This document shows, one piece after another, positions 36,848-46,075 of a DNA stretch of 63,600 nucleotides. The stretch spans positions 1 to 63,600 of IMG/VR virus record IMGVR_UViG_3300011430_000011. One strand, given 5' to 3'. This stretch comes from a virus. Within the stretch, counting starts at the first letter, position 1; each line of letters starts with the position of its first letter. Below the pieces are notes generated by a model, which saw nothing but the letters and a program-made list of their open reading frames with translations, was not told the DNA's origin and did not search any database. The position numbers and the translations under genes were made by a program.

Positions 36848-38925
36848 CCTACTTCCCCCTGTCCCTTATAGCTGCGCTCACCTAGCTTGAAGTAATCCTT
36901 GAGGTCAACTTCGTCCTTCAGGACCCTCACAGGATCAAGCATGTTCTCGTAGTCGTATCCACCCTCCTCAGTCTTCCAGACCTCGATGTGAGCATGAGTG
37001 CTTCCAGGAGCTTTGTCCCACTCAGAGACGTAACCAATAACAGTTCCCTGCAGAACTCTAGCACCTACTTTTCTCTCGGTAGGTTCAACATGTCTGAACA
37101 GCCAAACGATACCGTTGTCTTGCTTCATTGCAACAACGCCGCCAAAACTCTGACTTGTGTGATCTCCGCCACTGTCCTCAGATCGAATGATTGTACCACC
37201 AATCGGGGCAACAACAGGTGTCTTTGCAGGTGCATACCAGTCTTTACCAGCGTGATGATGACGACCAAAGTCATCGGGAGCTCCTTCTTCACCATCAAGC
37301 ATTGTGAATTCACTGACCTCGAGATTTCCGTCAGTCGGAAGAGGGGCAACATAGCCACTAGCCAATGCAGCCGTAGAAGCGCTCTGGTCTGTGCTCTCAC
37401 CGAACTCGTCAAATGCTTCAGCCTGCGTAGGCTCAGGCAAGATTGGTCTTGGCTTCTTCATAGTGATCGTCGCTATCGGACTGAAGAGAGATCTTTTGAT
37501 TGTTGTCACCAGCCATCGACCTCTCAGTACACCGATGTCATCGATCTGCACTATGCTGCCGGGTGGTGCTGCCCAGCGCTTGGCGAATGCAGTCACTGTA
37601 ACCTCAGCATTTGCCTGACCAATTTCGTATCTGAAGTTGAGACTGATGATGGACTCATCGTATTCGTCCTTGATCACCAATCTTGGTCTGCTCTTGAACA
37701 GGAAGGGCTCACTGACGTAGTAGAAGTCTCCGTTTACGATGAAGCGTCTCCAGTTCACTTCATCAGCCATCCGCCCAGAAGCTGACCAAGTGTCCTCTCT
37801 CTTTACCTTCTGACGACCAGTCTGACCTTGCGAGAACTGTCCTCTCGTGAACTGATAGTCAGCTCCAGCTGCTCCTCCTAGGAAGAGAGTTCCATCTTCA
37901 GCTACCAACACACCCTGGCTATTCTCGGTCTGACTTGAGGTCTCACCGTCTGACCCAGCTACACCGAAATTCTTTACTGTATGATTCGCCTCAGTCAACC
38001 ATTGTTGGTAGGCTTCTGGGAAAGCTGATCTCTGAACCGACTGGCAGAGATCTCCATATTGAGCCCACGGTGACTGCAAATCAGCATCCTTAGCCGCATC
38101 ATAGAACTTACCAGCTGCGTATTCAGGACGCATTCTTTCAGCTTTTGTCCCCCAGCTCGAGCGCTGTTGAAAGAGTCCTACGCTATCTAGATCGCCGTGA
38201 TCAAGGTTACGAGCATTACTCTCCACTGTGATCGTCATGACGGCACAGACAAGGAGTTTGCGTCTGACCTTCATTGCCACGCCAACATTGAGGACTCTTG
38301 AGATCATCTCCATTTGCTCTCGGTCTGCTGGAACATTCTTCACAGTTACGCGAGCATTAGCTCGGTCATGAGCGTCTGCGAATCCTGGCTTCCTGTTCAG
38401 GTCGGCAGCAATGTCAGTAGAAGTGTCCGTTCCGATAGGTTTGAGAAGCCCTATCTCTGGACAAATGAAGTCAATCTTGACTTCTTTAACCTCTCTGACC
38501 ATGTCACGAATGAACTTAGCTCTAGTGGTTTTGCCCCACACTGCTGTCTTAGGCTTGTTATACTTTCGAAGAATGTATACTTCACGATCCTCCCAGATGA
38601 GAGTCACGAAGTCGCCACTCTTGTCTACACCGACAAGGGCGAACCAGAGCCCGTCGAGCTCGGTATACACATCAGAGGCGAGATAAGGACTGTTGATTAA
38701 CACTCGATCACGATCAAGCGCGGTAATGGATAGAGTGCTCGCACCTTCACAAGTACGTTCCACAACTGCTTCAGTTATGGCCTCGATGATCCATTCACTC
38801 GCATAACCCTTCAAGGAAAGATTCAACGACTTCAAATCTACGTCGTTGATGATCGCATTGAGCTGACTCTCTTGCAACTTAGGTGCAGGAGTTCTAGGTG
38901 TTTTGGTCTTGTCTACAGCACTCAT
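36844..38925 (-). CDS. baseplate hub with transglycosylase-like and M23 peptidase domains
   Basis: 693 residues. N-terminal 200 residues (GDFVTLIWEDREVYILRKYN) look like the gpD/hub fold. Then VCAVMTITVESNARNLDHGD and LDSVGLFQQRSSWG, a lysozyme-like transglycosylase core (Glu in ESNA, GLFQQR). The C-terminus HHHAGKDWYAPAKTPVVAPI (H-x3-D) and STHAHIEVW (HxH) are an M23 metallopeptidase. Hub plus two wall hydrolases: a device to cut the wall as the tail contracts. Confidence 0.85.
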   Translation of the reverse strand: MSAVDKTKTPRTPAPKLQESQLNAIINDVDLKSLNLSLKGYASEWIIEAITEAVVERTCEGASTLSITALDRDRVLINSPYLASDVYTELDGLWFALVGVDKSGDFVTLIWEDREVYILRKYNKPKTAVWGKTTRAKFIRDMVREVKEVKIDFICPEIGLLKPIGTDTSTDIAADLNRKPGFADAHDRANARVTVKNVPADREQMEMISRVLNVGVAMKVRRKLLVCAVMTITVESNARNLDHGDLDSVGLFQQRSSWGTKAERMRPEYAAGKFYDAAKDADLQSPWAQYGDLCQSVQRSAFPEAYQQWLTEANHTVKNFGVAGSDGETSSQTENSQGVLVAEDGTLFLGGAAGADYQFTRGQFSQGQTGRQKVKREDTWSASGRMADEVNWRRFIVNGDFYYVSEPFLFKSRPRLVIKDEYDESIISLNFRYEIGQANAEVTVTAFAKRWAAPPGSIVQIDDIGVLRGRWLVTTIKRSLFSPIATITMKKPRPILPEPTQAEAFDEFGESTDQSASTAALASGYVAPLPTDGNLEVSEFTMLDGEEGAPDDFGRHHHAGKDWYAPAKTPVVAPIGGTIIRSEDSGGDHTSQSFGGVVAMKQDNGIVWLFRHVEPTERKVGARVLQGTVIGYVSEWDKAPGSTHAHIEVWKTEEGGYDYENMLDPVRVLKDEVDLKDYFKLGERSYKGQGEVG

Positions 38926-39581
38926 GGAAGCCTGATCCTTCTGTTCGCCAGGCTCTTGCTAGGATCACGAATGTCATTGAGTTCACCAATCTCAGCCCAG
39001 CGTGAGATGTCACCTAGCTGTGTAGCAGCGATGCTGGCGAGTGTATCACTCGCTTTTGCTACATAGATTCTCTTGCCAGACTTTGCCTCTACTACACGAC
39101 CATTCATCGTAGTAGAACGAGCTCTAGCAGAGGCTTTCTGCTCCCTCAAACGGTCTTCTTTGTTGTATCGGATCAGTGTGACAGTTGCAACTTGTCGCAA
39201 CCTTCGTCCTGACCCGTTTCTGATCGCTTCTCCCCAGGCAATATTCTCTACTACCCAGGGAAGCCCCGGACGAGGAATCTGGACCCCAGTCACCTTCACC
39301 ACAGGAGGCTCTTCACTCTCGTTTGGAGGCAATGCAAGCCGCTCAAGAGAGCTACACAGAATCTCGATTGGATCAAGCTTCTTAAGACCATCGAAGATGA
39401 TGTCGAGAGTCATCGTAAACGGAGGACGACCTGTCCAGAGTGTAACTCCCTGACGACGAGGTCTCTCAACTATCTCCCAACCACCGTAACCGTCAGTGAT
39501 TCGAGCACCGTCAGGACCGAGCAGCCCAGTTACAGAGATAACCGGGTCTTCAGACCTGATCGTTACCTGTGAGGGCTTCAA
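38922..39581 (-). CDS. LysM-containing tail assembly protein
   Basis: 219 residues. N-terminal part (VKVTGVQIPRPGLPWVVENI; FTMTLDIIFDG) is typical of contractile-tail XkdP/gp53-like proteins. The C-terminus RIYVAKASDTLASIAATQLG and WAEIGELNDIRDPSKSLAN is a LysM motif. Anchors baseplate parts and may touch peptidoglycan. Confidence 0.78.
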   Translation of the reverse strand: MKPSQVTIRSEDPVISVTGLLGPDGARITDGYGGWEIVERPRRQGVTLWTGRPPFTMTLDIIFDGLKKLDPIEILCSSLERLALPPNESEEPPVVKVTGVQIPRPGLPWVVENIAWGEAIRNGSGRRLRQVATVTLIRYNKEDRLREQKASARARSTTMNGRVVEAKSGKRIYVAKASDTLASIAATQLGDISRWAEIGELNDIRDPSKSLANRRIRLP

Positions 39582-41626
39582 TCTCTTGCTCTCTTAGAGA
39601 GTTTGATCTTGGCAACAGCTTCAGCCAATACTCCTGAGTCTAGCATCACCTGTACCGGCGCTGGAATCTCAATAGAAAACTCACCTAGCCCTGACATGCT
39701 CGGGGAAGAATCCAAAGGCACCACAGTAGCGCCACGCGGCATCCACATCATCTCTGGCCCTTGCTCACCTACCATACCCCATCCTGACCAGGGCATCACT
39801 CCACCCTTAGCGAAATGAGGGACTGTAATCAACCCAGACCAGAAATTATCCTCTCCTGGAGCAACGCGCTGTCCACCAGTTATCTGTCTAGCTGCCCATG
39901 ATGGAATACTCTTGATTTTGTCAAGATTCCTGATGATGAAGGCAAGCGCATCGGCAGCAAGAATGATTGGTCTAAACATTGGAATCAGGGCAAGCGCGAT
40001 GGTGTGCCAGTTATCCCTGATGAAGTTGAATGTCCTGTTCACCAGGTTATGGAAAGCTTCCCACTTGAAGTACAAGATTGTAAGAGCTGCAATTGCCAGG
40101 ATGGCCCAGCCAACTGGATTCGTCAAGAAGAATGATAGGACAGCCATCGCAAGAAGCCTAAACGCAGCAGTAAGTCCAAACAATTCAGCTGTCAGCGCGA
40201 ATGCCCCTACGCGCGCCAAACCGAACTTAATCGCGAGTAGTGTCAACGATCTTACCACTGCCCCTCTGATCAGGATAACCATTACCCTCAGAACTCTGAT
40301 TACTCTGGTTACATTCGGGAACAGCAACACAAGTGCTGCTCTTAGCCCTCCGGCTGCTAGAAGAATTCTTGCAAGTGTGATCGTCCCTGTGATCAAACCA
40401 AGAGTAAACATAGCTAACGAGAAAGTTCTGGCTGCAACAGCTGCTGTGAGAAGAGACATTCTTGTCAGAGTGAGATATATGATCAGACCAGCCAGTGCGT
40501 ACCTCAAGATCGTAGTGTGATTAGCCGCAAAATCAAGAGTGTAGGCCAGTAGCAGGAACAGCGGTATCAGCACAGGACCGAGGACTCTCCAGGCAATCGT
40601 GAATGCAGGAATGATCGTCTCTGTAAACAGAACAGCCATTGCTCTACCCGAGATCATCAGGAACATCCATGTTGCTAGCAACCGACCGCTTGCACCGACA
40701 ATGCCATCGAGTGTTGTAATCATTGCAGTGAAGCCTTTACGCTGCATCGTTTCGTCTAGGACCACTAGAGCATCGTTGGTCGCCTCGAGCTTGGTACCAA
40801 AGATCTCAAATGGTCTAGTTAGGATGCGCCCGAACAAACGACTGATGTAGTCCTGGAATGTGGTGAGTCTACCCTGCGCCGTTTGTTGCAGAGCCTCAGC
40901 TGCTCCTGTAAATCTCGGGTCGAGGCTGATACCTCTGACAATTGCCTCGATTGCAACGTCAGCACCTAATCCCAAGCGTCCTATGTTTTGCAGTTGAGCG
41001 TCAGTGAGTCCAAAGGCTCTACGCAGATATTCAGTGGCGTTCACACCAGCCTCGAAGAGCTGGTTGAGTTCCTGCTGCATCACCCGACCCTTAGCTCGCA
41101 TCTGGCCGAATGCCCTGACGATACGCTCGATCACTGTGGTGTCTCCACCAAAACCAGCCACAATATCTGAGAAGGTTGCCAGGTACCTGTTGGTCTGGTC
41201 TAGCGAGAATCCGTAGTTAAGAAGCTTCCTCGCAGCGTCTTGCACACCAGGAAAGTCGAACGGTGTCTTAGCAGCGAGCTCAAAGAGATACTCGAGCTCC
41301 TGAACCGCAGCTTGCTCACTGCCGAGCAGCACGCGGAAGGAGACTCGAGCAGTCTCCATCATCATGTTGAATCTGAATCCAAGGAATCCGACCGCAACAG
41401 CGGCTGCCCCGATCGCGAGTGTGAAGCCGTACACCAGACGACGAACTGTGAAGAGAGCCTGGTTCATCAGCCAGGTACGACGAGTGGTCTCCGCTTGTGA
41501 GTCGCCTAGCTTCTTGGTTGAGTCATCAATCCTGTCCACAGATTTGGCGGCGGCAGCAGCATCAGCCTGGAATTTTCGGCGATTCTGCAACTCAAGACGG
41601 ATGATTGCCCACTCATCGGCTGACAT
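39578..41626 (-). CDS. tail tape measure protein
   Basis: 682 residues. Has the tape measure signature (VRRLVYGFTLAIGAAAVAVG; FRVLLGSEQAAVQELEYLFE; AKTPFDFPGVQDAARKLLNY; RGQMRAKGRVMQQELNQLFE-like), several hydrophobic helical stretches, and a C-terminal GGVMPWSGWGMVGEQGPEMM. Located after the frameshifted chaperone, which is the standard order. Sets tail length, and membrane-type helices are ejected at infection. Confidence 0.9.
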   Translation of the reverse strand: MSADEWAIIRLELQNRRKFQADAAAAAKSVDRIDDSTKKLGDSQAETTRRTWLMNQALFTVRRLVYGFTLAIGAAAVAVGFLGFRFNMMMETARVSFRVLLGSEQAAVQELEYLFELAAKTPFDFPGVQDAARKLLNYGFSLDQTNRYLATFSDIVAGFGGDTTVIERIVRAFGQMRAKGRVMQQELNQLFEAGVNATEYLRRAFGLTDAQLQNIGRLGLGADVAIEAIVRGISLDPRFTGAAEALQQTAQGRLTTFQDYISRLFGRILTRPFEIFGTKLEATNDALVVLDETMQRKGFTAMITTLDGIVGASGRLLATWMFLMISGRAMAVLFTETIIPAFTIAWRVLGPVLIPLFLLLAYTLDFAANHTTILRYALAGLIIYLTLTRMSLLTAAVAARTFSLAMFTLGLITGTITLARILLAAGGLRAALVLLFPNVTRVIRVLRVMVILIRGAVVRSLTLLAIKFGLARVGAFALTAELFGLTAAFRLLAMAVLSFFLTNPVGWAILAIAALTILYFKWEAFHNLVNRTFNFIRDNWHTIALALIPMFRPIILAADALAFIIRNLDKIKSIPSWAARQITGGQRVAPGEDNFWSGLITVPHFAKGGVMPWSGWGMVGEQGPEMMWMPRGATVVPLDSSPSMSGLGEFSIEIPAPVQVMLDSGVLAEAVAKIKLSKRARD

Positions 41627-42375
41627 CTATTTCTTCACAGCTCCCCAGATTGCATTGGCTATTTGACGAGCTCGATTCTGATCCAGTCTCTGGGACAACG
41701 ATGAGACACGAACGGCGACTGCTTGCATAGCCAGCCGCCGGTCGGAATCTGTGGTTGTTAGGAACTCAATCGGATCCATCCCGGCTAGAGCTACCTGAGC
41801 AGCCACTTCAATCTCATCGCGTCCCTCTAGGATTCCCCCAGGAGATCCTCATCGGCTTCTCGGCTCGTATTCATGAACCATCGCTGCAATCTCATCGCAT
41901 GTCCTGCGATGGCTGCGTCGTTGTCGCCGAATAGTCCGAACACAACCTTGCGAGCTGAGTCGGCCGAGAAGCCGAGAAACTCAGCAAGAGCTGGTTCGTA
42001 CTTCAGAGGGAATCCCTGACGGTTTGGATCGAATGGGACATATGCCCCTTCACGCTCGAGATAGAGTCCCTCGCACGCCTCTATGAAAGTATCGACAGCA
42101 GTAAACATACCTCTGTCGACCTTATTCTTGACTTGACGCCTGACCTTCTCAGCGATGCGATCCATCTCTTTACTGTCGAGCAGCTTGTACTGGCAAACGA
42201 GACCTAGATCCTCATAGCCAGTGATCGAGATGTAAGCCGATCTGTTTTCGAACAGCTCCTTACGACGCTGACGGAGCTGCTCGAGCAGGTTCTGGTCTAT
42301 GACCTCGTCCTGCTCGAGCGCCACCGATGGCTCTTCGAGCAAGGCATCTCTTGTTTCTTCATCAATCTCTTGCAT
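41627..42375 (-). CDS. tail assembly chaperone fusion made by -1 frameshift
   Basis: The upstream chaperone frame (41827-42375) ends …EDLLGES. At GGGGGAA (41839-41833, read on the - strand as G GGG GAA) a -1 slip continues as GGILEGRDEIEVAAQVALAG to a stop at 41627, adjacent to the tape measure ATG. The extension has no start of its own, and this G/GT layout sits just before tape measure genes in most tailed phages. The full product would be about 250 residues. Confidence 0.78.
41827..42375 (-). CDS. tail assembly chaperone, short form
   Basis: 182 residues without frameshift. Acidic N-terminus (MQEIDEETRDALLEEPSVAL), then helical core (YISITGYEDLGLVCQYKLLD; AKKVRRQVKNKVDRGMFTAV-like). Binds and guards the tape measure during tail building. 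Start ATG behind AGGAGGGAGCGAAC. Confidence 0.8.
   Translation of the reverse strand: MQEIDEETRDALLEEPSVALEQDEVIDQNLLEQLRQRRKELFENRSAYISITGYEDLGLVCQYKLLDSKEMDRIAEKVRRQVKNKVDRGMFTAVDTFIEACEGLYLEREGAYVPFDPNRQGFPLKYEPALAEFLGFSADSARKVVFGLFGDNDAAIAGHAMRLQRWFMNTSREADEDLLGES
41833..41839 (-). promoter_or_regulatory. slippery site GGGGGAA of the tail chaperone
   Basis: In the chaperone frame this reads CTG GGG GAA TCC TAG. A -1 step gives GGG GGA ATC CTA, entering the extension frame. G-run slippery sites are common for this gene pair. Confidence 0.7.
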
Positions 42376-42398
42376 GTTCGCTCCCTCCTATTACTTGT

Positions 42399-42842
42399 TT
42401 AGACTACGACCGGATCGTTGGTCGGTGAAATCACCAGCTCGATGAATGCGGGATCATTCGACTCTGAGTCATGTTCCGGAGGAGTCGTGGTCTTCAGCTT
42501 CCCGCGCCAGACGATCGGGCTTCCGAACACATTCCCATCAACATCCAAGATGAACTGAGATACGATACACTCAGCTCGCCCTGTCCAATTGATGAGATTC
42601 TGGAACCGAAGGTGATCACGCTCGTGACGGTAGAGCCTAGTGAGTGTGACATCCTCGATGTTCCTGGTACCACCGAGAGACACTTGAGCAGCCATCCCTC
42701 CGGGCTTGTACTTGTAGTCCTCTGAGTCAACAGAACCACCCGTCTTCTTGTCCCAGACTCCGTAGTCCTTCCAGACATTGTTCGCAGGGTCCTGGAGCAT
42801 CAGAGTGATCCGCTGAGTGTCTTGACGAGTCGGGCCAGCCAT
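42399..42842 (-). CDS. tail tube protein
   Basis: 147 residues. DPANNVWKDYGVWDKKTGGS, GGTRNIEDVTLTRLYRHERD, CIVSQFILDVDGNVFG and IELVISPTNDPVVV follow the beta-barrel order of contractile-tail tube proteins. Lies between sheath and chaperone, the conserved position. Polymerises into the inner tube. Confidence 0.8.
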   Translation of the reverse strand: MAGPTRQDTQRITLMLQDPANNVWKDYGVWDKKTGGSVDSEDYKYKPGGMAAQVSLGGTRNIEDVTLTRLYRHERDHLRFQNLINWTGRAECIVSQFILDVDGNVFGSPIVWRGKLKTTTPPEHDSESNDPAFIELVISPTNDPVVV

Positions 42843-42844
42843 GA

Positions 42845-44296
42845 CTAGACCACCGCCTCATTGATTGCACGCTTCACGATGATGAGTTCGATGTACTCAG
42901 CAAACGGTGACATCCTCACAGAGATCACCGCATGCAACTCATTGTTCGCTAGCGTTGCTGGAGTGTTGACCTGAGCTCCCACATCGACATAGAATGCCTG
43001 ATCAGGAGTCTCACCGAACAGCGATCCCTGTTGGTAGTAGTCTGTAAGGAGCCCAACAAGTGCTCCCTTGAGCTCGTTGATCGTGTAGTTACGACCATCA
43101 ATCTCTCTGAACAAGAACGACTCGAGGATATCACCAGCCTCGGCTGTGATCGCCATTCTCAGACGAGAGTTGCCGAAGTTCTTCCAAGCCGGGTTTGCGA
43201 CTGAGTCGACGAGAGAGCGCCAGCCGTAAGCTCTGATGCCACCGAAGATTGTCCTGATGACATCAATGCCTGCTGTGTTGAGCTGATCACGAACTTGAGC
43301 ACTCGGGGTGTTTGGCCCCTCGACACTAAGTCCAACGCAGTACAGTGACTCTCCATTTTGTCCAGCTGCCGGTACGTTGGCTGAGTTCTGAGCATCACTG
43401 CGTGCAATCAAACCAGCGATCAGAGCAGACGGAGGAACGATTCTGTAAGTCCCTGAAGTCAGACCAGGGATTCTGACCCACGGCCACCACATCGATCCGA
43501 AGTCACCGTTGCTCCTGGCAGCAACAGCGTCTGCAAGAATGGTTGCTGTTGTAGAAGTATCGGTTGCATCAAGCAAGGACACACGGTTGTTGTTCATCGC
43601 GTGAGCGTTCAGCTGGACGTAACCGACATCAGTGACCCTGCCGGGTGCTGCGACCTGACCAGGACCGAGATCAGCGGTGAAACGATCAAGTGCTGCTAGC
43701 CAGTTCGAGTCGACGATGCTAGCTCTATCGTCGCTTCCTGCTGAAAGCACACCAGTTTGCACTCGAGGGTTCTCAGGAGAAACACCTAGTGTAAATCTGA
43801 TCCAGCTCGAGTTAGCAGCCCAAGCAATTGCGTCTGCCTGCGTAGCTAGATCTGGTGAAGTCTCGACTATGACCGCCGATACGGTGATCTGAACTCTGAA
43901 GCCAGCAACCAGAGGCGCGATGATGTCGACCGTGATTGTGCTGCTGTACGCTCCTGGACCTAGAGCCGTTGCTGTGAGAGAGACATCGGTGCCTGTGCTA
44001 CCAGCGGCGTCATAAATATCCTTGAAACCGATCGAAGCGGCAGGGCCGACAACTCTACTGAGGTATGCCTCGTTCCCTCCCTCACGGAAGTAGAGCTCGA
44101 TTGCATCGTACAACATTCCGTACGAGACTCTCGCTCCAAACTTGCTTGTGTACTCTGAAAGGCTTCTGATCAGCTCAGCTGATAGTGGACCCTTCTCGGT
44201 GAGGCCAACGACAAAGAACACCCCTGTGTCCGTCGGAGAACTTCTCGGCGGAGGAGTAGTCTGAGTGATGACCTTTGTTCCTGGACGATACGACAT
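42845..44296 (-). CDS. tail sheath protein
   Basis: 483 residues. Typical sheath start (YRPGTKVITQTTPPPRSSPT; GVFFVVGLTEKGPLSAELIR; FGARVSYGMLYDAIELYFRE), a variable middle, and a conserved end with INELKGALVGLLTDYYQQGS and ISVRMSPFAEYIELIIVKRA. Contraction of this sheath drives DNA delivery; proof of a myovirus-type tail. Confidence 0.92.
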   Translation of the reverse strand: MSYRPGTKVITQTTPPPRSSPTDTGVFFVVGLTEKGPLSAELIRSLSEYTSKFGARVSYGMLYDAIELYFREGGNEAYLSRVVGPAASIGFKDIYDAAGSTGTDVSLTATALGPGAYSSTITVDIIAPLVAGFRVQITVSAVIVETSPDLATQADAIAWAANSSWIRFTLGVSPENPRVQTGVLSAGSDDRASIVDSNWLAALDRFTADLGPGQVAAPGRVTDVGYVQLNAHAMNNNRVSLLDATDTSTTATILADAVAARSNGDFGSMWWPWVRIPGLTSGTYRIVPPSALIAGLIARSDAQNSANVPAAGQNGESLYCVGLSVEGPNTPSAQVRDQLNTAGIDVIRTIFGGIRAYGWRSLVDSVANPAWKNFGNSRLRMAITAEAGDILESFLFREIDGRNYTINELKGALVGLLTDYYQQGSLFGETPDQAFYVDVGAQVNTPATLANNELHAVISVRMSPFAEYIELIIVKRAINEAVV

Positions 44297-44484
44297 CAGT
44301 CCTCCTTACCACGGGTCGGGACCTTGATCAACTTACCATCTTCGATCAGACCCTTGTTGTGGCTGTCCTTCTGATCCTCTGCTGAGAGATCAGCGAACTC
44401 ACCGACTCCGACCACACCGCCGTCGGCGAGGTTCTCGGGGTGATCTCCTACATTCCTGAACTTATCCACTAACCCTCCCTTCAT
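44296..44484 (-). CDS. small acidic protein (62 aa)
   Basis: MKGGLVDKFRNVGDHPENLA, then GGVVGVGEFADLSAEDQKDS. Overlaps both the sheath gene and the tail terminator-like gene by a few bases. Resembles short head-tail fillers; unassigned. Confidence 0.65.
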   Translation of the reverse strand: MKGGLVDKFRNVGDHPENLADGGVVGVGEFADLSAEDQKDSHNKGLIEDGKLIKVPTRGKED

Positions 44485-45122
44485 ACCTCGTCGACCTTCT
44501 CGACAAGAACTGAGCCACTCTCAAACTCTTCCCAGCTCGAGCCGGGTTGGGTGTCAGGATCGGCGGGTGAAGTTGGACCGCCGTACCTGTTGACAACTTC
44601 GTGGACCATCACACTGAAGAGCTGTAGCCCAGCGAAGAGCGACCGCTCCAAGTCCCCGGTGACGTCAGGGTATTGCTCGTCGTACCACTGAGTTCCCATG
44701 CCAAGAGGTTCAGCATCAGGATCAGCCCAGTCGCGGAGCGATTGCTTCTGCAACAGGATCATCCTGATAACTGGAAGATACACGTCCTTGACGATGAACT
44801 CTGCATCCTCTATTGTACTAGCTTCTACGACAATCCCAACATTTATTCGCCATTCGGCTCTGAGACCGCCCTCACCGTCTTGCAAGGGCTCGTCGACAAG
44901 TCCGTCACTAACGATGGCGATAAATGGAGTAGCGTGCTCAGGATTCTTGTCGTCCCAAGCGTTCACGATTTTGTATGATCTCGGTCTGGCATAGAATCCT
45001 TCTTCTTTTCCCAGACTGATCTCACGATCTCTGAGATAGGTCTCAAGCCAGTATTGAAGGGTTCCTTGGACAGCCCACTCAACAGTCCTGGCCGAGATAA
45101 CATTCCCGAAGATAGTGCTCAT
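44481..45122 (-). CDS. tail terminator-like protein
   Basis: 213 residues. TLQYWLETYLRDREISLGKE, FIAIVSDGLVDEPLQDGEGG and LRAEWRINVGIVVEASTIED recall tail completion/terminator proteins that close the tube. Position before the sheath supports this. Confidence limited by lack of a clear signature motif. Confidence 0.55.
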   Translation of the reverse strand: MSTIFGNVISARTVEWAVQGTLQYWLETYLRDREISLGKEEGFYARPRSYKIVNAWDDKNPEHATPFIAIVSDGLVDEPLQDGEGGLRAEWRINVGIVVEASTIEDAEFIVKDVYLPVIRMILLQKQSLRDWADPDAEPLGMGTQWYDEQYPDVTGDLERSLFAGLQLFSVMVHEVVNRYGGPTSPADPDTQPGSSWEEFESGSVLVEKVDEV

Positions 45123-45616
45123 GGATTCCTTTTCGTTCTGGCTCTACCGGAATATTCCTTCTTCACAAACTTGGCAATCTTCTTTGCCCAGCGCTTCTTG
45201 TCTCCCTGGGTGAATGTGATCACCGGACGCTTAGGCATTCCATGAAGACCCTTAGCATGCATCTCAGCATACGGAACTTTGGTGCCAAAGCGGATTGTTC
45301 CCTCGAGTGGTCTGACATCTTGGATCATTTCAGGGTCACCACGATATGTAAGAGACCTGCGAAGTCTCTTTGTAGCATGCATTGTTCTTGCATCGAGACC
45401 CTTTGCTGCCTTCCTTCTTTGCCATCTCGGTGTTACCCTCTTCCAAGATCCTCCAGCGCGACGACCACCTGAGTTGAATACAGTCTCTTCAATCTCAGTG
45501 ATGTCGTCTACAATCTCGTCCAGTGGATCTTTCATTGACAGCATAGCGTCCCTGCCCATCTTGCGGAGATTGGCAGCGGACTGTTTGAATCCGAATGCTA
45601 CAAAGTGGACACTCAC
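45119..45616 (-). CDS. phage virion morphogenesis (gpS-like tail completion) protein
   Basis: 165 residues. MSVHFVAFGFKQSAANLRKM, GRRAGGSWKRVTPRWQRRKA, IRFGTKVPYAEMHAKGLHGM and PKRPVITFTQGDKKRWAKKI: the YAxxH-x-G-x-x-MPxRP order is characteristic of this family. Needed to join head and tail. Next to a connector-like gene. Confidence 0.82.
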   Translation of the reverse strand: MSVHFVAFGFKQSAANLRKMGRDAMLSMKDPLDEIVDDITEIEETVFNSGGRRAGGSWKRVTPRWQRRKAAKGLDARTMHATKRLRRSLTYRGDPEMIQDVRPLEGTIRFGTKVPYAEMHAKGLHGMPKRPVITFTQGDKKRWAKKIAKFVKKEYSGRARTKRNP

Positions 45617-46071
45617 CAGATTAATTCCTTGGTCGGAGGGAAGGTACCAGTAGGCTTCGGAAGATGAGTCACAACATCTACTGTTCCATCTTCAGCTGCA
45701 TTGATCACAGCCAGGACTAGCGATCCTGGCTCTTCCCTCGTGCCTATCAGCTCTTCGTAGAGCTCTTTATACTCTGCGTACGCTGATTTCTGAGCTGCCA
45801 CCTGCTCGGGATAGAAGCTGAGTTCGATCATCATCGCAGTAAGGAGTGTCACTGCGTGCTTCGCTTCCGAAAAGAGGGCAGCGGGGATGTCATCTCCAAT
45901 AGACAGAAATACTGTCCCCGCTGCCTTCTCAATGATTCCCAGAACTTGCTGGTCAGTTGGACGAGTCTCCTCAGTGAATGTACCGAGTTCCTGTCCGCCT
46001 GTAGTGAATGTTCGGGCGCGCAGAAGATCTCCGACATCATCGATCCCTGGGGTGTACTCGCTGACCGGCAT
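45613..46071 (-). CDS. head-tail connector-like protein
   Basis: 152 residues. Helical: YTPGIDDVGDLLRARTFTTG, QVLGIIEKAAGTVFLSIGDD, EAKHAVTLLTAMMIELSFYP. This all-helix layout is that of adaptor proteins between portal and tail. Position next to the morphogenesis protein supports it. Confidence 0.6.
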   Translation of the reverse strand: MPVSEYTPGIDDVGDLLRARTFTTGGQELGTFTEETRPTDQQVLGIIEKAAGTVFLSIGDDIPAALFSEAKHAVTLLTAMMIELSFYPEQVAAQKSAYAEYKELYEELIGTREEPGSLVLAVINAAEDGTVDVVTHLPKPTGTFPPTKELIW

Positions 46072-46075
46072 CTAA

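Noticed and set aside
36988-37785. 265-codon + strand frame inside the hub gene
   Set aside because: Antisense to a gene with clear M23 and transglycosylase motifs; Ser/Cys-rich composition typical of reversed coding sequence.
39912-40520. 202-codon + strand frame inside the tape measure gene
   Set aside because: Antisense shadow of the tape measure hydrophobic region.
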